From: Sarcophilus harrisii
Lineage: Eukaryota; Chordata; Mammalia; Dasyuromorphia; Dasyuridae
Assembly: GCF_902635505.1 (NCBI RefSeq)
Contig: NC_045430.1
Location: 27,051,564-27,115,563 of the forward strand
DNA: 64,000 nt
Reading direction: 5' to 3'
Below are positions 30,321 through 41,405 of this stretch, piece by piece. Each line of letters opens with the position of its first letter. Positions within the stretch are counted from its first letter, which is position 1. A program made the translations under genes and the position numbers. The notes beneath the pieces are model-generated. The model did not search any database. It was not told where the DNA came from and was given only the letters and a program-made list of their open reading frames with translations.

Positions 30321-31364
30321 GACAATTTCATAGACTCCAGATTAACCCCTGATTAGTCCAGTCCCATGTTTTACACCTTGGGAAGGGAAATCAACTCTAT
30401 GGATCATGTTCATAGTTGCTATTCAAATGACTATATAGATGCTTTAGAGACATTGGTGACCTAGCACTGAAAGAATTTTGTTTTTTAGAATGATATGATA
30501 AGGCCTGAGCAGTCACTCCACATATTCTTTTAGCTAGAGAAGGTGAGGGAAGATGGTGGTGGAAGTCCTTAGCTAATAGGACAGAGAGCTATTGGCTTCT
30601 GTGCTCCAGTGTGTCCCAAAGTATACTCTTTCTTTACTTTGAGTCTTCCTTCCAGGGGTCTTTCCTCTTATCATCAACCCTTGCTGACAATGTAGATTCA
30701 ACCAGGTGACCTAATGCCCAGAGTCCTCTGTTTTGTGTTTCCTGAGTACGTGACTAAACATGGTTCTTGTAAATATGGTAAATGTATTCAGGTTCAGACT
30801 TGACTTTATAAGTTTGAGAAATTTACAAATTCTAGGTCCAAGGAGAGTTGTAGTTGGTTATGGTAGTGACCAGTCCCCAAATTCAAATGGGCAATAATGG
30901 GCAGAGATGGCATTTGAACCTTGGTATTCTCTTCTACAGAATAAGACTTCTCATTGTAATACACTGCACTAAAATGCTTCTCCTGATCAGTTTCTTACTC
31001 TAAATGTGGGAGTAGAATTAAAAATAATTAAGGTTTTTAGAAACAGTAACCGACTTTATAAGTAAGTGATTTGAATTTGGTAAAATCCTTTGTGAAGGTA
31101 GGGGGTGTCATATTAATTTTAAATAAGCCAAAACATTAAATAATATGTACTAACAATAAGTTATCTACATTAAATGAGCTATGGAAGGGGAAAAAAAAGG
31201 AATTTTGAGTCTGCTTTTATAGCTTGTCAAGAGAGAAACACCTTTTGGTTACTATAAGGTCAATAGAATAGTTCTTTTCTTTTATATCTGAAATGCACTG
31301 GATAATCCCAGTGATGTGAGGAATTATTAAAAGGCTAACTCACAAGGAAAGGCTGCAGAAAATT
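30321..31364. other. Mostly unrecognised sequence
   Basis: A MIR-like antisense scrap lies at about 30860-30990. The rest holds no gene or named repeat. Confidence 0.4.
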
Positions 31365-31545
31365 AAAAAAAAATAGCTTTTTATTCTCAAAATACATGCA
31401 AAGACAGCTTTCAACACTCACCCCTGCAAAACTCCATGCTCCAAATTTCTCTCCTTCCCCTCCTTCAACCTTCTCCCCTGAACAGCAAGCAACCTAATAT
31501 ATGTCAAACATATACAATTCTTCTACACATCTTTCCCCATCCATC
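31365..31545 (-). repeat. L1 LINE 3' UTR fragment
   Basis: 'tagctttttattctcaaaat' to 'cccatccatcatgtg', about 180 bases of antisense 3' UTR. Confidence 0.85.
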
Positions 31546-31811
31546 ATGTGACTGTAGAAATTTTTAAAAATTAGTCTGCTTGTGAAGAAAACAAAGAAAG
31601 ACATCTTCAGGAGTCCTCTTTGGAGAGCTTTTTTCAAATATTCTTCAGTGTCTCCTATACAGAAGAAAACTCAAAATGAGAAGCATGAAGGTTGGTACTT
31701 TTGTGTAGGAGGAGGAAGTGCCAAGGAAGTGTGGTATATGTTGTTATGGTAGAAAATAGGGTAAATAGAGACAGAGTTCTGAGCACAATCAATTTATTAA
31801 TTAATAAATTG

Positions 31812-32055
31812 TTTATTGTTGCCCAGGTATACCCAACTCTTCATGACCCCATTTTGGACTTTCTTGGCAAAGATGCTAGAGTGGTTTACTATTTCCTTCT
31901 TCATATCATTTTACAAATGAGGAAATTGACGCAAACTGAGCTAAATAACTTGCTCAGGGTCACACAGCTAGTATCTGGAGTCAAATTTGAATTCAGGTCT
32001 TTCTGACTTCAGGTCCATCAGTCTATCTATTATGTCACCTAGCTGCCCAATTTAT
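31812..32055 (-). repeat. Mar1-like CORE-SINE, near full length
   Basis: RTE-like tail at the left ('tcttcatgaccccattttgg', 'ctttcttggcaaagatgcta'), core 'gctcagggtcacacagctag' and head 'tatgtcacctagctgcccaa' at the right. Flanks share caatttat words. Confidence 0.9.
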
Positions 32056-32224
32056 CATAACGTGAGACTAGTTGTAATCAATAAATTGGGTCAGTGATCT
32101 TTTTATTTGAGTGGGGCTGACAAAGTCTTTTATAATATTTATAAGATGCCAGACTTTGGTGTTAAGAACTTTATTTTCTGGTTTTTAAGTAGTTGTGCAT
32201 CTGAAATAGTAGTTTTCAGAATGA

Positions 32225-32302
32225 ATCTCTACAAGAGACAAATGAGATATTTGTAAAGTGTTTTGCACATAGTAGGTATTTAATAAATGCTCCCTTTTCA
32301 TT
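32225..32302 (+). repeat. L2/MIR tail
   Basis: 'gtaaagtgttttgcacatag' and 'taggtatttaataaatgc'. Confidence 0.6.
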
Positions 32303-32514
32303 CCCGTTTCATATTATGTCCACGAGCACTGGACTGAAAGGGTTTTCAAGATTCTTGGGTTTGAGGTCTTAAAACAATTAACCTAATTAATTTAGCTTTG
32401 ATTTCAATTCTGTTGATTGTCTAGGCAAAATATCTTGAGGACTATGAGATATTAGGTACTTAAGGAATGGACTCAGTGTGACCCAGTGATAAAAATGTTG
32501 ATTCAAGGATATGG

Positions 32515-32735
32515 TTTCTTAAGTTAGTGTTTACAGACCTACAACATATTCACAGAGGGATTTCAGGGATTCTGTGAATTAGGGTGGTTAAAAAAATAAC
32601 ATTTTTACTTTGACTAAAGTCTAACTGAAATTTAGCATTTATCATCAACTATGGATAAAGGCAACAAATGTAATTCTGAGAAAGGGCCCATAGGCTTGAC
32701 CAGACTGCCAAAGGGATCTAGGACATGCAATAAAC
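32515..32735 (-). mobile_element. hAT-like non-autonomous transposon fragment
   Basis: 'gaaagggcccataggcttga' and 'ccagactgccaaagggatct' are the complement of words in the element at 48640-49040. Same family, opposite orientation, no coding sequence. Confidence 0.55.
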
Positions 32736-32739
32736 ATCT

Positions 32740-32895
32740 GGATTTAAATCCCAATTCAGACATTCCTTCTGTGATTATGGACAATTAGATCAGTAACTTT
32801 CCTTAGTTTCAGTTCCTTCTCTATAAAATTAGAGCATTGGATTAAATGACTTCTAAAGTCATTTCCAACTATAGATAAAGAATTCTGTTATCTCT
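32740..32895 (+). repeat. MIR3-like SINE
   Basis: 'gatttaaatcccaattcaga', 'cctataaaattagagcattg'-type body and the tail 'atgacttctaaagtcatttc'. Confidence 0.65.
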
Positions 32896-32989
32896 CAGAA
32901 CCCAAAGTCTTTCTGTAGATCTGTAGAGAAGAGATGATACCTATAAGCTTTTGGCTCCAGAAGGCATTTTCTCTCTTCACGGAGTCCTT

Positions 32990-33689
32990 TTTTTTTCTCT
33001 TTATTTTATTTTATTTTTTTTGATTAAAGGTTTTTATTTTCAAAACATATGCATGGATAATTTTTCAACATTAACTCTTGCAAAACTTTGTGTTCTAATT
33101 TCCCCCTTTCCCCCATCCCCTCCTCTAGATGGCAAGTAATCCAATATATGTTAAACATAATAGAAATATGTTAAATCCAATATATGAATACATATTTATA
33201 CAATTATCTTGCTACACAAGAAAAATCAAATCAAACAGGAAAAAAAAGATAAAGAAAATAAAATGCAAGTGAACAACAACAACAAAAGAATGAAAATGCT
33301 GTGTTGTGTTCCACACTCAGTTCTCATAGTTCTCTCTCTAGGTGTAGATGGCTCTCTTCATCACAAGATCATTGGGACTGCCCTGGATTACCTCACTGTT
33401 GAAGAGAGCCGCATCCACCAGAATTGATTATTGTATAGTCTTGTTGTTGTGTACAGTGATCTCCTGGTTCTGCTCATTTCACTTAGCATCCGTTCATGTA
33501 CGTCTCTCCAGGTCTCTCTGAAATCATCCTGCTGATCATTTCTTACAGAACAATAATATTCCATAACATTCATATACCATAACTTATTTAGCCATTCTCC
33601 CACGTTGAGCATCTACTCAGTTTTCAGTTTCTTGCTACTACAAAAAGGGCTGCCACAAACATGTTTGTACATGCGGGTCCCTTTCCCTT
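32990..33689 (-). repeat. 5'-truncated L1 LINE with 15-bp target duplication
   Basis: cttcacggagtcctt (32975-32989) and cttcatggagtcctt (33690-33704) flank it. Antisense 3' UTR, then the ORF2 C-terminus (minus-strand LWYMNVMEYYCSVRNDQQDD and HERMLSEMSRTRRSLY). Confidence 0.93.
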
Positions 33690-33704
33690 CTTCATGGAGT
33701 CCTT

Positions 33705-33889
33705 ATGGAAGTCTCCTTAGTATAGTTCTGCTGGATTTTGAGTCCTTTTCTAAAATCCAAAACCATCACTTACTTTTTTCATGATCTTTGAGGCACTTGC
33801 TGTATCTTAGGGCACAATTTTGTCAACTTTATCTTTAGGAACTTCCTTTTTTGGTAGCCTCTACTCCTCTAATTGGGAATAGTGGAATA
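33705..33889. other. Short unrecognised spacer between L1 copies
   Basis: No gene or named repeat. Confidence 0.5.
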
Positions 33890-34082
33890 AGTTCTTATAT
33901 GTGATTGTGATGGAATATTATTGTGCTTTACAAAATGTTGAGCAGGATGCTCTCAGAAAAACCTGAAAAGACTTACATGAACGGATGCAAAATGAAATGA
34001 ACAAAACTAGGAGAACAATGTCCACAATAACAGCTATTTTCAGCAATACAATGACTGAAAACAATTCTGAAGGATTTATGAT
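33890..34082 (+). repeat. Older L1 LINE, left half (split by a younger L1)
   Basis: 'gatggaatattattgtgctt' and 'gacttacatgaacggatgca' are sense ORF2 end. The sequence is interrupted at 34098 and resumes at 35051. Confidence 0.85.
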
Positions 34083-34097
34083 GAAAAGTGTTGTCTG

Positions 34098-35035
34098 ACT
34101 CTAAGATACCACTACATACCTGTCAGATTGGCTAAGATGACAGGAAAAAATAATGATGATTGTTGGAGGGGATGCAGGAAAACTGGGACATTGATGCATT
34201 GTTGGTGGAGTTGTGAACGAATCCAACCATTTTGGAGAGTAGTTTGGAACTATGCTCAAAAAGTTATCAAACTGTGCATACCCTTTGATCCAGCAGTGTT
34301 ACTACTGGGATTATATCCCAAAGAGATTATAAAGAAGGGAAAGGGACCTGTATGTGCACGAATGTTTGTGGCAGCCCTTTTTGGAGTGGCTAAAAACTGG
34401 AAACTGAATGGATGTCCATCAGTTGGAGAATGGCTGAATAAATTATGGTATATGAATATTATGGAATATTACTGTTCTGTAAGAAATGACCAACAGGATA
34501 ATTTCAGAAAGGCCTGGAGAGACTTACATGAACTGATGCTGAGTGAAATGAGCAGGACCAGGAGATCATTATATACTTCAACAACAATACTAGATGATGA
34601 CCAGTTCTGATGGACCAGGCCATCCTCAGCAACGAGATCAACCAAATCATTTCTAATGGAGCAGTAATGAACTGAACTAGCTATGCCCAGAAAAAGAACT
34701 CTGGGAGATGACTAAAAACCATTACATTGAATTCCCAATCCCTATATTTATGCACACCTGCATTTTTGATTTCCTTCACAAGCTAATTGTACAATATTTC
34801 AGAGTCTGATTCTTTTTGTACAGCAAAATAACGTTTTGGTCATGTATACTTATTGTGTATCTAATTTATATTTTAATATATTTAACATCTACTGGTCATC
34901 CTGCCATCTAGGGGAGGGGGTGGGGGGGTAAGAGGTGAAAAATTGGAACAAGAGGTTTGGCAATTGTTAATGCTGTAAAGTTACCCATGCATATATCCTG
35001 TAAATAAAAGGCTATTAAAAAAAAAAAAAAAGAAA
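34098..35035 (+). repeat. Young L1 LINE 3' end inserted in an older L1
   Basis: gaaaagtgttgtctg at 34083-34097 and 35036-35050 is a perfect 15-bp target duplication. The insert holds the last 150-160 codons of ORF2, still open to the stop at about 34610. Words include TLMHCWWSCERIQPFW, IPFDPAVLLLGLYPK, VAALFGVAKNWKLNGCPSVG and IMEYYCSVRNDQQDNF, the conserved C-terminal region of L1 ORF2p. The 3' UTR (34611-35015) has a G-rich stretch (tctaggggagggggtggggg) and ends 'aaataaaaggctattaaa' plus a poly(A) tail. It lacks ORF1, endonuclease and reverse transcriptase, so it cannot move itself. It is the best-preserved L1 in the window. Confidence 0.96.
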
Positions 35036-35050
35036 GAAAAGTGTTGTCTG

Positions 35051-35305
35051 TCTCTAGAGAAAGAACTAGTAAAGCCTGAATGCAAAATGAAGATATTGTT
35101 TTCTTTAATTTCTTTTTTTTTTTTCACAGCACACATACATGGAAATTATTTTACATGACTATACATGTATAACCTATGTCAAATTGCTTGCTTTCTCAAG
35201 GTGGGGGAGGAAAGGGAGGTAGAAACTCAAAATTTGAAAAAAGAATGTTAAAATTGTTTTTACATGTAATTGGGAGAAAAAAATAAAATATTAAATTATC
35301 AGCTA
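35051..35305 (+). repeat. Older L1 LINE, right half
   Basis: 'tctctagagaaagaactagt' continues the element left at 34082, with 3' UTR 'ttacatgtaattgggagaaa' ending 'aataaaatatta'. The same 3' UTR type occurs at 22190-22409. Confidence 0.85.
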
Positions 35306-37145
35306 CTATTCCAGTTGACTTTGTAAATGATTTAGATTCCTGTTATGACTTCTCATAACTTTGAAGAATCTCCTGAAATTACTATTCACTTGGTCATTTC
35401 TGTCTCAAGATACTCATATGCATAAGATAAGCACAGAATAATCACAAGAGAAACAGAGGCACCACGATGGTACACATGATACTTAGGTGGGAGGAAAAAC
35501 AATTTCTTCTCTTGAGCGCTCATGGCCAAACTTTTGATCTTAAATTCACCGAGATGAGAGTGAAAGACCAGTTCCTCTAACCTTTTGTAGACAGGCAATT
35601 TCAGCTCATCCTTTCCTAAATCGTTAGTACTTCCAACTCCTCAATCAATCAAAAGACTTTTAATTTCCATGTAGTATCTATTGGTCAATCATGGATGGCT
35701 AGAAGTAGGCTCACCAAGCCTGTATATATGGAAATAGGCAGAGTCTGGGCTCTGTAGAATTCATCAGATAGCACAGGTCTGACCCATCTCTGAGGGCTGC
35801 ATTCTTATTGGCCAGTCCATCCATTATAATATTCTCCCTGTTAAAAATGTAGATTAAAAGCCTAAGTGACATTCTGTACCCATAGCCCCATTTTTCTCCA
35901 AGGAAAAGAGAAGGTATATTTTCTCATCTCTGAGTATGCTTTGCTAAATCACCAGGTACACATGGCAGGAAATTCTGGAAGGGTGGAGAATATTTAAGTT
36001 GGAAAGTTATCAGCCACAAGGAGTTACCATTGACTTATTAATTATAACAGACCATTTGGGTGATAAGAGGGAGTGGCAGTATTTGCAAGTGAGTATTAGT
36101 TGATTTGATATGGAGAGTAAGTCAGGGAAGTCAGGGCTTAATTTTTGTTCATTTCTGGTTCAGGATTATGCCTTGGAATCTCTCTATAAAGTTTGGACTG
36201 CTTCAGGGTAGGAAAAGAACTCTCTGTATAAACCTTTTCATGAGAGGCTGGGATACTTTTTTCTCTTGCCATTTGTTGAGACTGACAAGGAACAGGAAGC
36301 ATCCCTGCTGTCAGGAAAACCTCTTGTAATGTACAAAGACCATAAAGAATGGTCTTATACTTATGTTTCCCAGTAGTGTTCTCAGTAAGAAAGCAGATTC
36401 TCAGGAGGTTCACAGAAGGAAGGACTGGCACTTTTTTTTTTTAGGGTTTTGATAGTGTTATATAAGTGTGTTTTTAAAATTTTACTAACTTTCAAAATTT
36501 CAAGGGAAATCACAGGAAGGCTGAACCCAAGGGAGGGTCATGGGAAACTTCCAGGCTCCTGTAATCAGTACAATACCAGGATTTTAACCAAGGAAATCAT
36601 AAGCTGTGGGTGGACTTTCAGATAGGCATAAGGATTATTTTTCTAAAAAAGAACCTGTTGACCCCGTACTTTCTATCACACTAAGTTCTACCTGTGATAA
36701 CAGACCATAGAAAACTGATTTTTTGGAAGTATTAGCAAAACTGCAGAGTTTAGCCATTTTTACAATCTAAACAAAAAGATTGTCAAGTAACTTCATTAAA
36801 AAAGGAAAAACCTTCTTTTACTGATTTTTATTGTCAGATTGATGAGAAACTAGGGGGAAAAACACTAGCAAGAACCCAACACAATCCATGATTCATGATC
36901 ATTATCTGAAATGGAGTAATCCAGAAAATAGAATTCAGACTAAGCGAATACTTTTTTTTTTAAAAGTCTAGTTTCAGTGATCTTAAAAAAAACTGTCAAG
37001 GAATCAATTCTAGGCAAACATGGTGAAAGAATAAAGCAACAAAATAACACAACTACTCTCTAGTTTTTTTTTTTTTTTCACCCCTCAGGAATGCAGGGCT
37101 TCTGGGATGATATGATGCCCATACCAACATACAGTAGAAAAAACC
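35306..37145. other. 1.8-kb stretch without recognised gene or repeat
   Basis: One of the longest stretches here in which I recognise neither L1 nor SINE. A block at 35640-35850 has TATA-like and CCAAT-like words but no clear LTR ends. Short frames on both strands (35386-35598, 36105-36431) have no motif. It is either single-copy DNA or a repeat that I do not know. Confidence 0.4.
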
Positions 37146-37149
37146 ATGA

Positions 37150-37430
37150 TTTTAAATTTTTTTCTTTTTTGTTAATGTTTTGTTTTTACAATTACATTTA
37201 TTTCCAAATACATCTTTTCCCTCAGTGATCCACCCCTTGTAATCAAAGATTTAAAAAAAGAGAAAGCAAGAGAGAGAGAGAGAGATACTCTGGAATTCAA
37301 TAAAAGATGAAGAAAGATCATGTGTGAAAGGGTAAATCTCTAAGTATAGCTTGTTTTTTTAAAACTATAGAATACATTCAATATATTGTTTCAAAGCTGT
37401 CCTTATTTATATCTCCCTCTAGTCTTCCCA
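37150..37430 (-). repeat. Old L1-like 3' fragment
   Basis: 'ttacatttatttccaaatac' and 'tcccttcagtgatcc'-type words, followed by an A-rich part with an (AG)n run at 37268-37286. Antisense of an older 3' UTR; moderate to weak. Confidence 0.4.
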
Positions 37431-37444
37431 TTAATAACAATTTA

Positions 37445-37466
37445 ATATATATATATATATATATAT
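37445..37466. repeat. (AT)n microsatellite at a SINE A-tail
   Basis: About 11 AT units next to the T-rich end of an antisense SINE. Confidence 0.9.
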
Positions 37467-37602
37467 TTTTTTTTTTTCCCCTGAAGCAATTGGGATTAAG
37501 TGACTTGCCCAGGGTCACACAGCTAGGAAGTATTTAGTGTTTGAGACCAGATTTAAACTCAGGTCTTCCTGACTTCAGGGCTGGTGCTCTTTTGCTGCCC
37601 CT
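37467..37602 (-). repeat. Marsupial CORE-SINE
   Basis: 'cctgaagcaattgggattaa', 'cagggtcacacagctaggaa', 'ctgacttcagggctggtgct' and right end 'tgctgcccct'. Confidence 0.93.
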
Positions 37603-37695
37603 ACACAATGCTTTTTTAAACATTGTATTTCATGGGAATATAGATCTAGAATGAAAAGGGACCTCAAGGGGCCACCCAGAGTGATTCCCTCATCT

Positions 37696-38265
37696 TCATC
37701 CAGTCACTTTTCAGTCATATGTGACTCTTTGTAACTTCATTTGGGATTTTCTTGGCAGAAATAATAGTTTGGTTCGCCATCCTTCTAGCTCATTTTATTT
37801 TATTTGTATGTGGCTGTTTTTATTTTTAATTTTTTATAATACTGGCTTCTTATTTTTCCAAATACATGCAAAGATAGTTTTCAACATTCCCCCTTGTAAA
37901 ACCTTGTGTTCCAAAATTTTCTCCCTTCCTCTTCCTCTCCCCCATCTCTTAGACAGGAAGTAATCCAATATAGGTTAAACACATGCAATTCTAAACATAT
38001 TTCCACATTTGTCATGCTGCACAAGAAAAATCAGATCTAAAGGGAAAAAAGAACACGAGGAAGAAAAAAAAAAACAAGCAAACGGACAAACAACAACATT
38101 CGGTCTCCATAATTCTCTCTCTCTGGATGTGTATGGTTCATTTTACAGAAAGAAAATTGAGGCAAGTAGCATTAAGTGGCTTAATCTGGTTCATATAGCC
38201 ATTAAATGTCTGAGGCCAGCTTTGAATTCACGAAAAGGAGTCTTTCTCACTGCTCCTTGGATCAT
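37696..38265 (-). repeat. Mar1-like CORE-SINE split by an L1
   Basis: Tail at 37700-37800 ('cttttcagtcatatgtgact', 'gggattttcttggcagaaat'); the body resumes at about 38130 ('cattttacagaaagaaaatt', 'gtctgaggccagctttgaat'). The halves join across the L1. Confidence 0.8.
37812..38130 (-). repeat. L1 LINE 3' UTR inserted in a SINE
   Basis: 'cttcttatttttccaaatac' at the left to 'ctctggatgtgtatgg' at the right. The flanking words tcatttta in the SINE on both sides look like a target duplication. Confidence 0.8.
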
Positions 38266-39060
38266 GGTGGTGGGAATCATTGGGAACTGACAGTGATGTA
38301 AAAGAGAAAAGAACATCAAGAGCACATTTAAAAATTAAAATCCGGGTCACCATTTTATACTTTTCACTATTTTATAAGAAGCATAGATAATTTGGAACCC
38401 TTCCTTTGCACTACATGGTGCCCAAAAAGAGGGCAGGAATTCCTAAAAAGGAAAAAAGAGTATGTGTTTTTTGTATTTGACCCTCTAAGTAGTACAAATG
38501 TTACTGAGGAAGGTGCACATGGCTTTTGAATCATGTGTTTTTCTGCATTGCTAAAGCTAATGCTTTAATGTTCATTTACTCACAGCTCACTTCACTTTCC
38601 TATGTCTGGCAGTGGGTTGGAAATAGGATTCGTGGGTAGAGAGATGAGTAGAAAAAGATTCAAGAGTAGGATCCAAAAATTACATTTAACCAATTGCATT
38701 TGGTATTTCAACTCTCAGTTGGTAGGGTGGAGAGAGCTGTTTTTACCATTTTAGAACAGTGAATGTGAGAGGCAGAAAGAAGGGTCCCCTTACATCACCC
38801 TGGGCCTCTTGGTAAAAATGACCCTGAGGAGGAATTAATTACTGAAGGACTAGAAAGCAAGTTCTTAGCCAGTAAGGACTGTTTCATCCTTCCTGCTTGT
38901 ATCTCCATTGCCTGGCATACAGAGGAATTTAAGAAATGTTTTTTGATTGATTAATGATTGAAAAATAATTAATTGAAATAAAATAATGATTGAAAAATAA
39001 AAATGAATAATAAAGCATTGCAAAAGTAAAATGCTTTTATTTTACATGTATTAGAGGAGA
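38266..39060. other. Mostly unrecognised, with an L2 tail
   Basis: 'ccattgcctggcatacagag' near 38905 is an L2 3' end. The rest is AT-rich single-copy-looking sequence. Confidence 0.4.
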
Positions 39061-39062
39061 GA

Positions 39063-39200
39063 GGCAGTGTGGAATAGTGGCTAACATGGAGCTTTACAGC
39101 CTGGAAGACCTGATTTCAATAATTCACTCTGACCCCTACAGATTCTGGGTCCCTGGGCAAATCTCTTATTACTCCCTGAGGCTATATATCTCAGTTTCAG
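39063..39200 (+). repeat. MIR-class SINE
   Basis: 'ggcagtgtggaatagtggct', 'agcctggaagacctgatttc' and 'gggtccctgggcaaatctct' in sense order. Confidence 0.7.
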
Positions 39201-40215
39201 AAATAGTGTTGGCTTTTACTGGTAGAAGGGATTTCCTTTTCTGGATATTCTCTAAGCTCCTGGCATCATGTGTCCAGTCTCTGTGTTAAAACTGCTGAGA
39301 AAGGGGAAAAGGGAACACAGGGTTATAGGTCTTGGGGGATTTATTAACTTATTTCATGAATATTTATTGAACACATTTTAAAAAAATTAATTTTAACCCA
39401 CAATCACTTCCCTATATGTATCACTTCTGACAACTTTGAACCCTCTTTTGTTAGAAAGAAAAAAAAAATGGCACTGTTTGGTGTGGTTATCTTACTGGAC
39501 AGTATACGCCACATTTTGCATTTGTAGCCCTCTCACCTTTCTATAGAGGAGACCAAAATAAAACTTAAGTTTTAAATATTAATGTAGTCAAAACTTAGTA
39601 AATGCTTACTGACTAATCCATGGTATTTGTAATGCTGTTGATACACAGGAGAGTAAACTTGAAAGGATCATAAGATTCAGATCTTTAGCCCTCATTTCCT
39701 CTAATAATAAATCTAATTTGATTTTCAGAAGGCTACAAATCACAGGAGGATCCTCCCTCCCCATCTGAGAGCTCAGTACTTGTTAAAGAGATCAGAGTAT
39801 ACATGCTATAGTCATTGTAATACCTTATTAATACCCAGTGATTATACCAATTTTAAAATGAGTAGTGGGATCCTTTCCCTTAATCTTATCAAGAAAGAAA
39901 GCAATGTGATGGGCTGAGAAATCAAATTAGCTGATCCTCTGAGGGTTCTTGAAAGCTAATGTCCTGAAGATGTCTAAGCAATCAAGACTGGAAGCATTTG
40001 TAGAGTAAGACTCCCTGGAATGGAGAGGAGGGGATTTCTTTTTCTTCTCCCCCTACTCCATTTTCCCTGTCATTGTGAAGGAGACTTAATGGACTGGAAA
40101 GAGTCAGTGTTTTCAATGAGGAGCAGAGGCACACACTCCAGACAGACATGGATTCAGAAAGATACAGAGGGAATGTGGGAGCAGCTTCAAGGATCAGTCA
40201 GGCAGATAGCTAGGT
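39201..40215. other. Mostly unrecognised sequence
   Basis: A small old L1-like scrap is possible at 39380-39480. Nothing else recognised. Confidence 0.4.
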
Positions 40216-40311
40216 GATAAACATTTATTAACTACTTACTATATGCCAGACAATGTGCTAAGTGCTAGATATAGAAAGAAAGATAAAAAAATAGTCCCTA
40301 TTCTCAAGGAT

Positions 40312-40742
40312 GATCAGCTAGGTGGTATAATATAGGGATTCTTAAACTTTTCCCACTCCTGACCTTTTTGCCTGAGAAATTTTTTGCACTAACTCCAGTA
40401 CATGACCACTTAAGTGTAGGTGTACAAATTCAAACATTTCCTGATAATAAATCATAATTTTGTGGCTCCAATCTTGTTGTGATATCTCATGTAGGGTTGA
40501 GACCCACAGTTTAAGAAGCTGGGCTATAGTGGATAGCGTATTGGTCCTGGAACTTTGAAAACCTGAGTTAAAAATCTACCTTCAGATATTTCCTAGCTGT
40601 GTGACCATGGGCAAGTCACTCAGTCCTGTTTGTCTCAGTTTCCTCATCTGTAAAATGAGCTGGAGAAGGAAGTGGCAAAGCACTCCAGTATCTTTTCCAA
40701 GAAAACTCCAAATAGGATCATGAAGAGTCTGAAACTATCCTC
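40312..40742 (+). repeat. Mar1-like CORE-SINE inserted in family A, itself split
   Basis: Head 'gatcagctaggtggtata', then a hAT element, then 'ggatagcgtattggtcctgg', 'tttcctagctgtgtgaccat', 'tgagctggagaaggaagtgg' and the RTE-like tail 'aggatcatgaagagtctgaa'. Confidence 0.85.
40333..40520. mobile_element. hAT-like MITE inside the SINE
   Basis: 'agggattcttaaacttttcc' at one end and 'acccacagtttaagaagc' at the other form an imperfect terminal inverted repeat (ttcttaaac / gtttaagaa). The same element lies reversed at 61790-62125. No coding sequence. Confidence 0.75.
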
Positions 40743-41299
40743 ACGGTCTAATGAGTGAGACAACAAGCAAATAGCCATGTATAAACAAGATATATGCAAG
40801 AGAAATTGGAAATAATCAACGAAGGGAAGATACTAGAATCAAGGGGAATTAGATTAGAAATATTGTAGAAAGTGGGGTTTTAAAGAAAGCCAGGAAAGCC
40901 AGGAGATACAGGTGAAGAGCATTCCAGCCAGTGAAAACAGCTGGAATTAGAAGATGAAGATCCTGAGGAACAGGAAAGAGCAGGGGGAATATCAATACTA
41001 TGTAAGTATACTTGTAAGTAGGAGGGGGCCAAGTTGTGAAGAACTTTAAAAACCAAACAGAGGATTTTATGTTTGATTCTGGGATAATAGAGAACCACTG
41101 GAGTTTAGTGAGTGGGGGTGACATTTTTAGGATAATTATTTGGAGGATAAACCGGAATGGGGAGATGCTTGAGACATGGAGACCAATAAAAAGGCTGTTG
41201 CAATCATTCAGGCGTGAGGAAATGAGGGACTTCACCTTCAGAGAAGAGAAGGGCATGTTTAAAAGAAATACTGCAAAGATAGCACTGATAGAACTGAGA

Positions 41300-41405
41300 C
41301 CCAGCCAGTCTCATTGACAAATAATGTCACCGAATCACAATGGAAGCAACATTTGAATTCATATCTTCTGACTCCAGACCATTGCTCTATATACCATATT
41401 ATATT
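41300..41405 (-). repeat. MIR-class fragment
   Basis: 'catttgaattcatatcttct' and 'ccattgctctatataccata', antisense. Confidence 0.5.

Larger units (their letters stand above)
40216..41230 (+). repeat. Dispersed family A, longest copy, interrupted
   Basis: Begins 'aaacatttattaactactta', breaks at about 40311, resumes at about 40743 with 'gtctaatgagtgagacaaca', and continues through 'gcattccagccagtgaaaac', 'aggagggggccaagttgtga', 'caaacagaggattttatgtt' and 'ttgcaatcattcaggcgtga'. The continuity across the gap shows that the SINE came later. No coding frame is recognised. Confidence 0.65.

Noticed and set aside
34128-34610. 160-codon plus-strand frame as a host gene
   Set aside because: It is the L1 ORF2 C-terminal end (CWRGC...MEYY...SEMSRTRRSL) of a 5'-truncated insertion.
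35640-35850. A second solo LTR
   Set aside because: TATA-like and CCAAT-like words are present, but there are no clear tg...ca ends and no polyadenylation signal at the right distance.
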